Below are positions 21,860 through 31,343 of a DNA stretch of 64,000 nucleotides, one piece after another. Every line of letters starts with the position of its first letter. Within the stretch, counting starts at the first letter, position 1. Under the pieces are notes generated by a model that worked only from the letters and a program-made list of their open reading frames with translations, searched no databases and was not told where the DNA came from. The stretch spans positions 1 through 64,000 of the forward strand of contig CALNHX010005818.1 of the NCBI GenBank assembly GCA_940337035.1. The letters are read 5' to 3'. The position numbers and the translations under genes are program-made. The DNA comes from Agriotes lineatus (lineage: Eukaryota > Arthropoda > Insecta > Coleoptera > Elateridae).

Positions 21860-22005
21860 TGCACGTTTTAAATTTTCACCAGTTGCTTCAGTGGACGTGG
21901 AAAGATCGTTTTCACAATTAAAAATCATATATTGTCTGATAGAAAGAGCATCAACCGCGGAAAAACTAAAATAGACCTTGTAATAAATTGTAATTTCCAT
22001 AAGGA
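21860..22005 (+). pseudogene. hAT transposase C-terminal dimerisation fragment
   Basis: Frames read ARFKFSPVASVDVERSFSQLK, then, after a one-base shift, LSDRKSINRGK. The SVDVERSFS motif is the hallmark of the hAT C-terminal (hATC) domain. Only about 50 codons are kept, in the intron of the MADF/BESS gene. The remaining 21446-21855 shows no gene. Confidence 0.7.
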
Positions 22006-22229
22006 ATAATTTTGTTATTACAATCTGCTATTTATAGTAGAAATGAGCAACTAAACCACTTTTAAGTAATAAATAATGCCTATTTATAAGTTTTTTAATG
22101 CCATTTTTCTTGCCTATTTTAAAATTTTATACTGTCTGCAAATTCGGGTTGTAATAATGAGAGTAAATATATTTATAAATGTATTTATTTATATAATACA
22201 AATGCTGGTATGAGATAACTAACAAATAT

Positions 22230-23085
22230 TACATATTTCTTCGGCCTCTTTGTACAACAGTATTTTGCCAGTGAACCGAACCTTCGGGAGAAGCAAAATA
22301 ATTTTTGAATTTATCTCTTACGGACATAGCCTGTATGGTAGTATTTCCTCCAGTTCTTGGTAAATTTCTTATGTTTTCATTAGTAACATTATCTTTACCC
22401 GCATCTTCTGCCTTTTCGTTTCCTCTAAGCTAGATATATAGACAACATGTGGCCAGTATAACTTTATCCACATTTTCTGGGTGCATTTTTAATCGCCTTT
22501 GATATATTCGAAATTTTTGTGTCAAAATTCCAAAAGCATTTTCAGGCAACCTTCTGGCTCTGCTTAGTCGGTAATTAAATATTTTGTTATCTTCATCTCC
22601 TTGCATCTGTGAACCTGGATATGGTCGCATTAAGTGCATATTTAAAGGGAACGCCTCGTCACCCACGATAATGTGAGGTACTAGTTCGTTGGTACCCGGG
22701 AGATTTTTATCTGGTGAAATACTTAAACAATTATGTAGCACCTACGTCAACAATTACAAAACCATAATTGCATCCACTAATGCCAGCAATACTACACTAA
22801 ACGTGTTCTTATAGTTGAAAAATAATGATCCACTATTTGGAGGAGACTCGATTGTTACATGTTTCCCATCGATTGCACCAATACAATTAGGAAAACTCCA
22901 ACGTTCAGAAAACTCAATTTCAATAATTTTCCACATATCTGTAGTAGGTTTTGGCATAACTTTTGGTCCTAATTTTGTCCAAATAATATCACAAGTTGTA
23001 TATACTATTTCACGAACTGCTGTTTCTCCTAGTCAGTAACTAAAGGCGATGGAACGAAATGAATCCCCAGTTGCAAGAAACCTGT
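22230..23085 (-). pseudogene. PIF/Harbinger transposase (HARBI1-like)
   Basis: Starts after an acceptor-like TTACAG with RFLATGDSFRSIAFSY, a stop, then REIVYTTCDIIWTKLGPK, FPNCIGAIDGKHVTI (first catalytic D), NYKNTFSVVLLALVDA and VIVDVG. A deletion removes the second catalytic region; the frame resumes with HIIVGDEAFPLNMHLMRPYP and RLSRARRLPENAFGIL (catalytic E), and ends RDKFKNYFASPEGSVHWQ to a stop at 22230. At least one stop, one frameshift and a deletion. It lies antisense in the large intron of the MADF/BESS gene, the common partner of Harbinger transposases. Confidence 0.85.
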
Positions 23086-24091
23086 AAATGAGGATATCAA
23101 CAATTATATTAGCTATAAATTATATATTTTTTATAATTTATACTAAACAGTCGGATTTTTATATAATACAAGCAAACTGCGCGCTACGCAATATATCTGT
23201 GAAGCCGGAACGTGAGATTTTATTTTGTGCCACAGACACACAGACACACATTAAGGAAATTATATTATAGATTGTTTTAGATGCTGAATGCAGGCAAAAG
23301 TGGAAGAAGGTGAGGGACAGCTTTAGAAAAGCCATGAAGGCACGGAAAACCAAGAGCGGGGATCCGACAAAGAAAATCAGGCCGGGAAAGCATTTATAGA
23401 AGAACGCCAGCAGCAAACCAATTTGGAAGGAGGTTTTGGTGACGAGGAGGTAGATGTGGAAAATACGCCAGAGGAAGTTTTCCCGGAAATGCCGACTCCG
23501 TCACCTAGCAGCATTACATCACTACCGAAGCCCAAATCTAGCCGGGCAAATACAGCAGTGGATGTACTTGCAGGCTACTTAAAAGAAAAAGAATCGAAAG
23601 AAGGTCACGTTAGTAGCAGTAGTGCGCCAGATTCAGTTAGTAGTTTTTTGTTGGGCATAGCAGATACGGTGCGGTCTCTACCGCCGCGTTTACAAGTGGA
23701 CGTAAAGGCAAAAATATTTAAAATTGTAAATGAAGCGGAAGTAGAGGCGTTGTCGTCCACTGCAACGAATCTAGGAAAAAATACCCCCGGAAAAAATACC
23801 CCCTGGAAAAAATAACTCCGGAAAAAATACCCCATTCAAATTACTTGCAGGTTTGCACATTTTCTCACATTTTTTACTCAAATTTGTTTACTGCTTACTA
23901 TCAGTTATTCACTTATTTTTGAAAATAATTTCTTCTTTAAACTTAGTTGGACTTCTATTGTCTTGTGATAATCCCGCATTAGCATAAGGTTTGACAAAAA
24001 AGCTTCTAAACATGTTATTATTTTATTATTGTACTTATACATTTGACAACTACAAATTATACACTGAACTAATAGTAAAACACACTTACAT

Positions 24092-25816
24092 TTATACAGT
24101 TTCTAGAGTTCTTATGTTGTGACTTATTGCGTTTAAAAAATTTTCTAAGTCTCTGGTGCCCGTTAAATAGTCCTCACATAGCGCCTTTAAGCGAGTTTGC
24201 AGTACTTCATAGACTGGCCGTTTTTTCTTTGGTGGAAGCCTTCCAATCAGTCGTTGTTGAATCTTGGTTCTGTCGCAAGCAAGTTCCTGCCTCATCTTAT
24301 TGATTAACACCCTGACAGTGGGGTGCTTCTGGCCAACCAAATTAGAAAACGGGTGATTCCAACCTTCCGTCTGGTTGTTGGTATGTTCTCCGTCTTCTAA
24401 TGTTGTTTGATGAACATTCCAATCGCTCCGTGGAAACATTGCAGGAATGTTTTGAAGCCGTAAAACACCATCGTTATTCCCCACTCGTCTATAAGTGCCA
24501 GAAACCTATGTAGTGTCAAAATAATTCAGAAGTTCTTCAGCACCAGCGGGAATATTTTGTTTGAGGTACTCCATACCCCTGTGAACATCTTCAGTTGGCA
24601 AACAGGCCAAACCGTCCATCATTCCGCAGAATTTTCTGAAAGCTTCGTCCTCTATATATTTGCTGAAGACCCAGCTCCAGAATTTTCTTACGAGTACTCT
24701 GGCACAAATGATAAAAACAGCCAAATACGTGAATTTGGTCACCAAAAACTGTTTTCACTGCTTGAATCGCGCTTCTTTCAAAATATTTTGATGTGCGTTG
24801 GATCAGGAAAAAGATTTCTGTCTTCGCACTGCCCTACTATTGTGCGTAACATGTTTTCATATGTAAACTGCGTTTTTCTTTGTAATAAAACATATGCAGC
24901 AGTTATAAACACGCCTTGCACTTTTATTCGTAGTACATACAATTGCATAAATAAAGAAGGCGCAAGTGCAAAATTACCATCTATGTACTAGGTTGTAGCA
25001 CTGGCAAGGTGCGTAAGGCAATCGTCTGTAGCAAATATGATGATTCGTTCGTCTGCTTCAGCTCCATTGTCATGCAGCAAGAACCTTTCGTTGGCTGGTT
25101 CACCGGTGGTACACCAACTTCCTGAAATAAAATAAAAATTTGGTTATATTACAATCGGTAAATTGTTTAAAAAAATTAGAATAAAAGTAGTTTAGATCAT
25201 ACCTTCAATAGTCAGATCTTCCAGAGATACTGGAGTTCCAGGAACGTTTTTGCCTTATGATTTGTCAACGTTCTCTTAACCGAGTCCTCAGAAGGCATTA
25301 CCGCACGTACAGAATCTTCTAGAGTAGACACAGCTTCTGCGTATATTTATACTGGTTTCGCCAAGACGTCCTTAGCTCTTTTCTTCATGTCCTGTACGCA
25401 TTTTGCTACTTTAATTTCTTCTTGGATTTGCTGAATGATTGTGTTCCGTTTTCAAAACGGGACTTGTTTTTTCTAAAGTTGTAGTTAAAATCGCTCTACA
25501 CTGTAAAACAATAGTAATTAATAAATAAGTAAGTAAAAAATGCGGGATATTAAAAATTAAGAATTATTGTGCATTATTATATTTGATTAATTACAATGTC
25601 ACATGAATTAAATTGTTTGTTAATAATTACCTCCAATGAGCCGTATTTGCAACATCGCCAACAAATACCACTTGCACAGTTTTTATGCACCACATACATA
25701 TACCCATTACACAATAACTTCACACCACCTTTGTTGGAGGTTATTACTTCCATGGTTAAAAGTAAATGGAACACAATTTCTAAATGTTGGTTTATATAGT
25801 CATTCAAAACATTCAA
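24092..25816 (-). pseudogene. MULE transposase with FLYWCH zinc finger
   Basis: From the N-terminus: a FLYWCH-like segment near 25760-25640 (VITSNKGGVKLLCNGYMYVV, then C-WRCCKYG), a DSVRAVMPSEDSVKR segment near 25330-25280 as in insect MULE proteins, then the C-terminal half: EDEAFRKFCGMMDGLACLP (about 24650), GAEELLNYFDTT, FPRSDWNVHQTTLEDGEHTN, NQTEGWNHPFSNLVG, ending ISHNIRTLETV at 24092. The catalytic middle is badly eroded, with several stops and frameshifts. Nonfunctional. Confidence 0.78.
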
Positions 25817-25990
25817 GTACTTGGGTATTTGGTATAATTAGGAAAAACTAATCCTAATACCTGTATATAATTTAAACTCTCTAGAAATGGAAGATTATAT
25901 ATTTTCAGTTCTATTGGCATGCAAGTATGTACTTAGGTATTTTGTATAATTAGGGAAAACTAATCCTAATTCCTGTAACTAATTAAAAAT
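25815..25990. repeat. Diverged direct repeat, ~117 bp period
   Basis: ACTTGGGTATTTGGTATAAT.. at about 25819 recurs as ACTTAGGTATTTTGTATAAT.. at about 25930, each followed by TAGG(A/G)AAAACTAATCCTAAT and CCTGTA. Two-copy duplication inside the MULE. Confidence 0.7.
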
Positions 25991-26033
25991 TTAGAATAAA
26001 TTTGGGTACCTTGATGTAGATGTTAGCCTAGCT

Positions 26034-26697
26034 CTTAGATTCCTAAACTTATTTGGCCCACCGCCCATTTTTCAGATAAAAACTACTCAGCGCCCCCCCC
26101 CTTCTCCCCCCTAAAATCTACCTATTGTAAATGAACAAACAGAATATGCAGTAACCATTTTACAACATAGTAAGAAAATATATTGTTCCAAAGAGGACAT
26201 GTTGAAGCTTAAAGTTATAAAATTATTTACTGAAATTGGCCACCCTAGCATTCGCATTACACACAGAAAATTAATATAACGAAAGATAATATTAAAATAA
26301 AAATTATGTAACGATTAATAGATAACATTAAAAATTATTTTAATGAAAAAGATGAACCTCCTGCACTGCTATCAATTTGTTAACGTTCGGCTCTATCTTT
26401 GTCAGCAGCATTCTTAAATTACCACGATTAGTTATTTGTAGTCGGTTTCCTTTTTAATTAATAGATTTGTGGCCGCACTACCTAATGACTACGACTTTAT
26501 GTGTACGCAAGTTTACTAACAGATTAAACTTGTACGAACCGTTTTTCAAAATTCCCTTACTTTCTTCTCTTTCTTTATTCTTTTACCGCCCCCTCTTTTT
26601 ATTCATCGCCCCCCAATTGCACCTGAGACTACTGCCGCCTCCCTGGACTATTCCAGCGCCTACCAGGGAGCGATATTGCCCGTTTTGGGAATCACTG
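26034..26697. mobile_element. Nonautonomous hAT nested in the MULE
   Basis: Flanked by identical GCCTAGCT (26026-26033 and 26698-26705), an 8-bp duplication. Tips CTTAGATTCCTAAAC and, on the reverse strand, CAGTGATTCCCAAAAC are inverted with mismatches; both are followed by C-rich stretches. No transposase. Confidence 0.8.
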
Positions 26698-27449
26698 GCC
26701 TAGCTAATTAGTTTGGAGGGGTTATTTTTTCCGGTGATATTTTTTTCGGGGGTATTTTCCGAGGTTATTTTTTCCGGGGGTTATTTTTTCCGGGGGTTAT
26801 TTTTTCCGGGGGTATTTTTTCCGGGGTATTTTTTCCGGGGATATTTTTTCCGCCACTCACTGCAACTACACCTACCTACGCACATCCTCAGTTAAACCAC
26901 TACTATACTCAATCCTTATCTACACTTTATCCAGTACCGATTCAACTTCCAACCAATCCATACCAATCACACATTTACCCAAGTACCTCCGGAACGGACT
27001 CTCAAAACATCAACGCCCCAAATGTAAATTCCCCATGAGCCGCCCATTAATTATAAGAGTTTTTAAAAAATAAATTTTGTATTTTACAATGTTTTTGTGT
27101 AATAAAATATTTAGATGAAATGTATTAGTTTTTGTATACTGGTCTGGTAAAAACTATCTATCAGTTTAGCAACTAGTGCGGCAGGTAAGTTTTTATGGCC
27201 TAAACCGGTGGCACTTAGCAACGCCTGTGATTCGATTCCTGTTTTTCACATCTGCAATACACCTGTAGTCCAACGCATAATTCTATGTAACACGTTTTTC
27301 GGCTACCTGTCTGAAAGGGCAGAAATCAGTGATTCCAAATATATGAAAATGAGCGAACGATCCAAATGAACGAAGTGTCATTGAATCTGTACGGGCCATG
27401 CAACCAAAACAACTCATCTGATTCAAATCGTTCCTATGAACGACTCCGA

Positions 27450-27532
27450 TTGAACGAATCAGTTTGGTGGGTCGATTCAAGTGATTCGAATCACTCGGGT
27501 GAGTTGATTCGCCCATCTCTACTGCCAAACGT
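27450..27532. repeat. hAT-like end fragment
   Basis: ATTCGAATCACTC and GAGTTGATTCGCCCATCTCTA form a familiar hAT tip (TAGAGATGGGC on the reverse strand) with subterminal GATTCGAATCA repeats. The other end was not found. The rest of 27039-29250 shows no gene I can support. Confidence 0.4.
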
Positions 27533-29309
27533 ATAACTGGAATTACAGCATTTTTAAAGCAAATAGTTAGAGATAATTCTTTAATAAATTAAAGTGGTTC
27601 TTGTTCTTGTTCAGTATACAAAAATATTTTATACAACACACGGCCGATATTCGCGTAAATGCGTAGCACCGGCCTAATATCGTAAATATCTATTATAAAT
27701 AAATTAAGTACTTTAAACAGACGGCCAATCGCTGTTCTCCTCCTATAGCTTGACGAAATGTGGTATTCTGTTTATTTATTTCAGGTTTTAGTTTTTCCAA
27801 AATCTCTAAAAACTTTTTCGTTGCTCATTCGAAAATATTGATGAAATTTTAATTCATCATCACGTAACTCTGGGAATAATGTATGATACTCGCCCTCTGC
27901 CTTTCTTTTTTTACAAATTGGATGAACCCACGTCTTTTTTTCAGTTTTTCAACTTCTTCACACAGCAAAGAGACAATTAAATTAAGTATCTTCGTCCGAG
28001 CTATCCATTTTATTTATTAAAGCTACCGAACACAAACAATTCCGCAAACTATTCGGTTAACACCAACCCGGTTGTCGACAGGAACGGCTGTCAAGTGCGC
28101 GTTAGCACGGCTCTTCGGCTCCTCGCTACTACCTCGCTGTCATCCATAATGTAGCCGAATTTATTTGAGATGTTTTCGTTGGTTCCGAAATAATCACTAT
28201 GTGACTTCATAGTCAAAGTTTTTGGCTTAGTAATAGAATAAGTGCAATTTACTCAATTTTGACGTAAAAATGTTCCGAAATTTGACTTAACTTTGAAGTC
28301 AAATATAAGTCAATGATAAACTTATTAAACAAACTTAATTCCTATTTTACGTATGGTTGACGTAATTTTAACATAAATGACTACCAATTATACTTTCTAG
28401 ACTTAATAGTCACAATGCCTAACAAATACGACTTCAAAGTTAATTTACCTAACCAATAACATTTAGTAAATTGCCTTTTAGTTTAAATTAGGTCTTTATG
28501 TCATTACAAGGGTTTAACACCGTCGATAACGTTTTGCGTTGATGATATTCTATGCTTTACAATTTCGTGTGTATACATGTTGTCAGAAGAGTCGTGTTCC
28601 AAAGGTGTATTATTATTGTGAATGATTATAAAAGGCCGTATAAAGAAAACATTAAATAGTACGTTTAAACCATATCGACTAACTACAGATTATTATCGCA
28701 AAATAAAACGTACGAATCCAGGATTCACCCCTACAACTGTTAAATCTGTGAAATCATCAACTTTACCATCAGCAGCAACGGCATCAAACATTGGGAGAGT
28801 TCAGCCGGGACAGCGCTGAGGCAGCGCTGCGTTGGCGATTGCGCAGAACGCCTTGCTGAGCGACAGCGCTGGGAGAGCGGTTGCCATTTTTCCCAGCAAA
28901 TTTATTTTCGCTTCCTTTCCGCTAGATTACTCAGCGAGAGTGGTGGGAGATAACCGCAAAGCGCAGTTTTAAATTTTAAAAATTGCAGCCTGAAATGACC
29001 GTGCTGCATTTCTGCATTAACGGCGAAATTGTAGAGGAACATTTTGGGAAACCGAAAAAAATAAGAAATTAAAATGACCATTTTCTCAAAATCAGTAGTT
29101 CCTTGAAATTATTGAAACAAATAGCCACTGAAATGTGATAGAAAAGTAGTACCTAATTAAAAAAATTCAGTCTAATTTTAACAAAAGTTAAATGCTCAAA
29201 CTTAAAATTCTTCATGAGGTCTGAGGTCCATCCTCATTCTAATTATTTTGGTCCACATTTAAATGGAAATTTTGCAGCCCTGGTCATCCTGAGAATACTT
29301 TTACAAATG

Positions 29310-29480
29310 GGCACACTTTAGAATTAGAGCATGCCAGAGTACTTGCCGGAATACCTCATTACTTCCCGTGAGTGATACGTGAAGCCATAGAAATAGAAAA
29401 ACATCCAAATAATATCAACAGGGAAGATGGCTTTAAACTTAGTAAAACGTGGACCCCTGTGATACACGATCTAAAGCATT
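29310..29480 (+). pseudogene. Penelope-like element, GIY-YIG endonuclease C-terminal fragment
   Basis: Frame: TLELEHARVLAGIPHYFP, a TGA, then [20 protein letters not shown] and FKLSKTW. The R(I/V)IREAIEI-KHPNN-NR-DG pattern is typical of the end of Penelope-like ORFs, after the GIY-YIG endonuclease core. The reverse transcriptase is not present. Downstream, 29480-29608 is GC-richer noncoding sequence and is interrupted by a LINE at 29609; the Penelope remnant continues at 34477. Confidence 0.7.
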
Positions 29481-29984
29481 ACAACCACTGTGCGTCATAC
29501 GGCCACGCCCCACGGATTACGTTGCACTCGGATGAGCAACCAGCGTTACGCCACTCCGCGCGCCTGGCACAGGGGACTATAAATAGCTCCACACCGACCT
29601 TCGGTTCTGACAGTCACCGTCTACGTCACTTGAGTGTGTTGCGTGCTACAGTGCTTATTCTGTGATCGTTTTCTGTGATTTTCGGCCTTTAGTGCGCGCA
29701 AGAGTGAGGGACGCCTTACTCGCCGCTGCTATTGGCCATTTGTGCCGTTGTTAAACACTATTCAGTGATACTAATTTAAATTTTGTTTCAGCTCTCTCCA
29801 TCCATTCTGTTGCCGGTGCGTGTGAGTTAAATATACGACCTTCTATCAAGAGTTCTGTGAGGCTCTCCATCTATTCTGCAGTCGGTACGTGTGGTGCAAT
29901 ACCTTAATCAAGTGTTTTTTAGAAGTTCTTCCTCCCCCTCTCACGCTTGCACCGTGCAGCGTAGACGGGGGCCCGACTGCTAAG

Positions 29985-31301
29985 ATGGCGCCCACACGTC
30001 CTGCCCAGCCGAAAGCATCATCTTCAACATCCCAGCCGAAGCCTCCGACCACTGCTAGCCTCCAGAAGAGTCCACCGCCCGATGCAGCACCCAAGAAGAA
30101 GATCGTTAAGCTTCCACCCACCGCCTCACAGCGAGCCCCACCTACCTATGCCGACACCATTGCATTACGACGCACCCGTTCCACTATTTCCATCATCAAC
30201 GAGGATTCCAGGTCTCCGGTTTCCTCGCCTGTCGAAACTATTGCATCTCCTCCTGCCCCGATCGATGACGATTCCCAGCCTGACTCCAACCCCTGGACTG
30301 TCGCCTCCAGCAGGCGTCGCACCAGCTCCACTTCGTCAAATAACTCCATTGGCTCAACATCCATTAAAACCCGCCTTATCTCTGGTCTCCCGAAGAATGC
30401 CTCAACTCCTAAAGGCCTTGAATCCGAACTCAAAAAAATTCCTGGGCTTATCATCACTTCGATCTCCGTTTTCAACAACGGCACTGCACGTGTCAGCTCT
30501 CCCTGCCCCGACCTCGAAACGAAACTTCAGTCGCTTTCCTATCACGTCGGCCGTCCCTTAAGAATTTCACCACACTCCGGCCCAGATCGCCGCAACATTG
30601 CCCCCCGTCTTCCTACTTTCTCTTGCGTCCTGCGAGGAGTAGAGTTAGACGTCTCCGCCGAAGACGTAAAGGAAGCCCTCCGCCATGCTGGCCTTGAGTT
30701 CAACAACACCTGGCGCATCCGTTCCAAGGCCACTGACCAAGAAACCAGGTTATTCAGAATCGTCACCAGCTCGCAATCCACCTTGGACACTCTTCTCTCC
30801 AGCGGGTTACGAATGTTTCACCATTCTTACTCCGCAGAACCCTCCAACCCTCCCAAGCCTCAACCAGTCCAATGTGGCCGATGCCTCAAATTCGACCACG
30901 TAACCTCCAGCTGCCAAGAGAGGAAGTCTGTTTGTGGAGTCTGTGGTGGGGATCACAACACTTCCTCCTGCAAACCCCATGCCACGCCCAAGTGCGGAAA
31001 CTGCAACGGCGACCACGTTGCCTTTTCCGCGAAATGCCCCAATCGCCCTACTGAGGCCGCAACGGTCGACTCCGCCGCTCCCCTGAAGACGACTGATGCC
31101 CCCCTCCCTGAGGATTTCTCCAAGGCTGATGATCCCACTGTTCAGAGAATCATCCGCTTCTTTATGAACACTCTCGTCAACCTATTCCCAGACCTGCGTG
31201 GTCGAATTCAGCACGTCTTGAAGCCTCTCATCTTCCAATTCTTTGGCCTGCAGTTTGCGGCTTCTTATGCGGGCAACTGGCTGCACGTATCCCTGGTTTA
31301 A
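29985..31301 (+). CDS. LINE ORF1 protein (gag-like, CCHC zinc knuckles)
   Basis: The ATG at 29985 has a good context (AAGATGG); the frame is open further upstream but without an earlier ATG. The 438-residue product has a Ser/Pro/Thr-rich N-terminal third, a central region typical of Jockey-type ORF1 (FSCVLRGVELDVSAEDVKEA, then LRMFHHSYSAEP), and three zinc knuckles: CGRCLKFDHVTSSC, CGVCGGDHNTSSC and CGNCNGDHVAFSAKC. It binds element RNA and chaperones nucleic acid in the ribonucleoprotein particle. ORF2 begins 42 bp after its stop, so re-initiation or a similar mechanism is needed. Confidence 0.9.
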   Translation: MAPTRPAQPKASSSTSQPKPPTTASLQKSPPPDAAPKKKIVKLPPTASQRAPPTYADTIALRRTRSTISIINEDSRSPVSSPVETIASPPAPIDDDSQPDSNPWTVASSRRRTSSTSSNNSIGSTSIKTRLISGLPKNASTPKGLESELKKIPGLIITSISVFNNGTARVSSPCPDLETKLQSLSYHVGRPLRISPHSGPDRRNIAPRLPTFSCVLRGVELDVSAEDVKEALRHAGLEFNNTWRIRSKATDQETRLFRIVTSSQSTLDTLLSSGLRMFHHSYSAEPSNPPKPQPVQCGRCLKFDHVTSSCQERKSVCGVCGGDHNTSSCKPHATPKCGNCNGDHVAFSAKCPNRPTEAATVDSAAPLKTTDAPLPEDFSKADDPTVQRIIRFFMNTLVNLFPDLRGRIQHVLKPLIFQFFGLQFAASYAGNWLHVSLV

Positions 31302-31343
31302 ACTGCTTCTTCTTCATGTCCACCTCTCACGTCGATTTCACTT

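Larger units (their letters stand above)
23767..26857 (-). mobile_element. Mutator-like element with 9-bp duplication
   Basis: Flanked by identical CACTGCAAC (23758-23766 and 26858-26866), the 9-bp target duplication typical of MULEs. Both ends are made of ~15-bp tandem units, GGAAAAAATACCCCC, in inverted orientation (23776-23840 and about 26713-26850). Contains a decayed MULE transposase on the minus strand and a nested hAT element. It sits in the coding exon of the MADF/BESS gene. Confidence 0.9.
21352..27038 (+). pseudogene. MADF/BESS gene, intron invaded and last exon split
   Basis: Exon 1 (about 21352-21445) reads LYDMGHANYSNQQVKYNCW, MEIAVQMNLT and ends ACAG|GTGAGT. Exon 2 starts at 23281 (TTTTAG|AT): DAECRQKWKKVRDSFRKAMK, the MADF C-terminal half. 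After a frameshift near 23400 the frame 23423-23767 holds an acidic linker and a BESS-like helix pair (SFLLGIADTVRSLPPRLQ). The reading frame is cut at 23766 by a Mutator-like element and continues cleanly at 26858 (TTPTYAHPQLNHYYTQ) to TGA at 27038. Adf-1-type MADF/BESS proteins bind DNA through MADF and partner proteins through BESS. The 5' end is not visible. Confidence 0.72.

Noticed and set aside
26713..26895. 60-codon Phe/Gly-rich frame
   Set aside because: It is simply the translated 15-bp tandem repeat of the MULE terminus.
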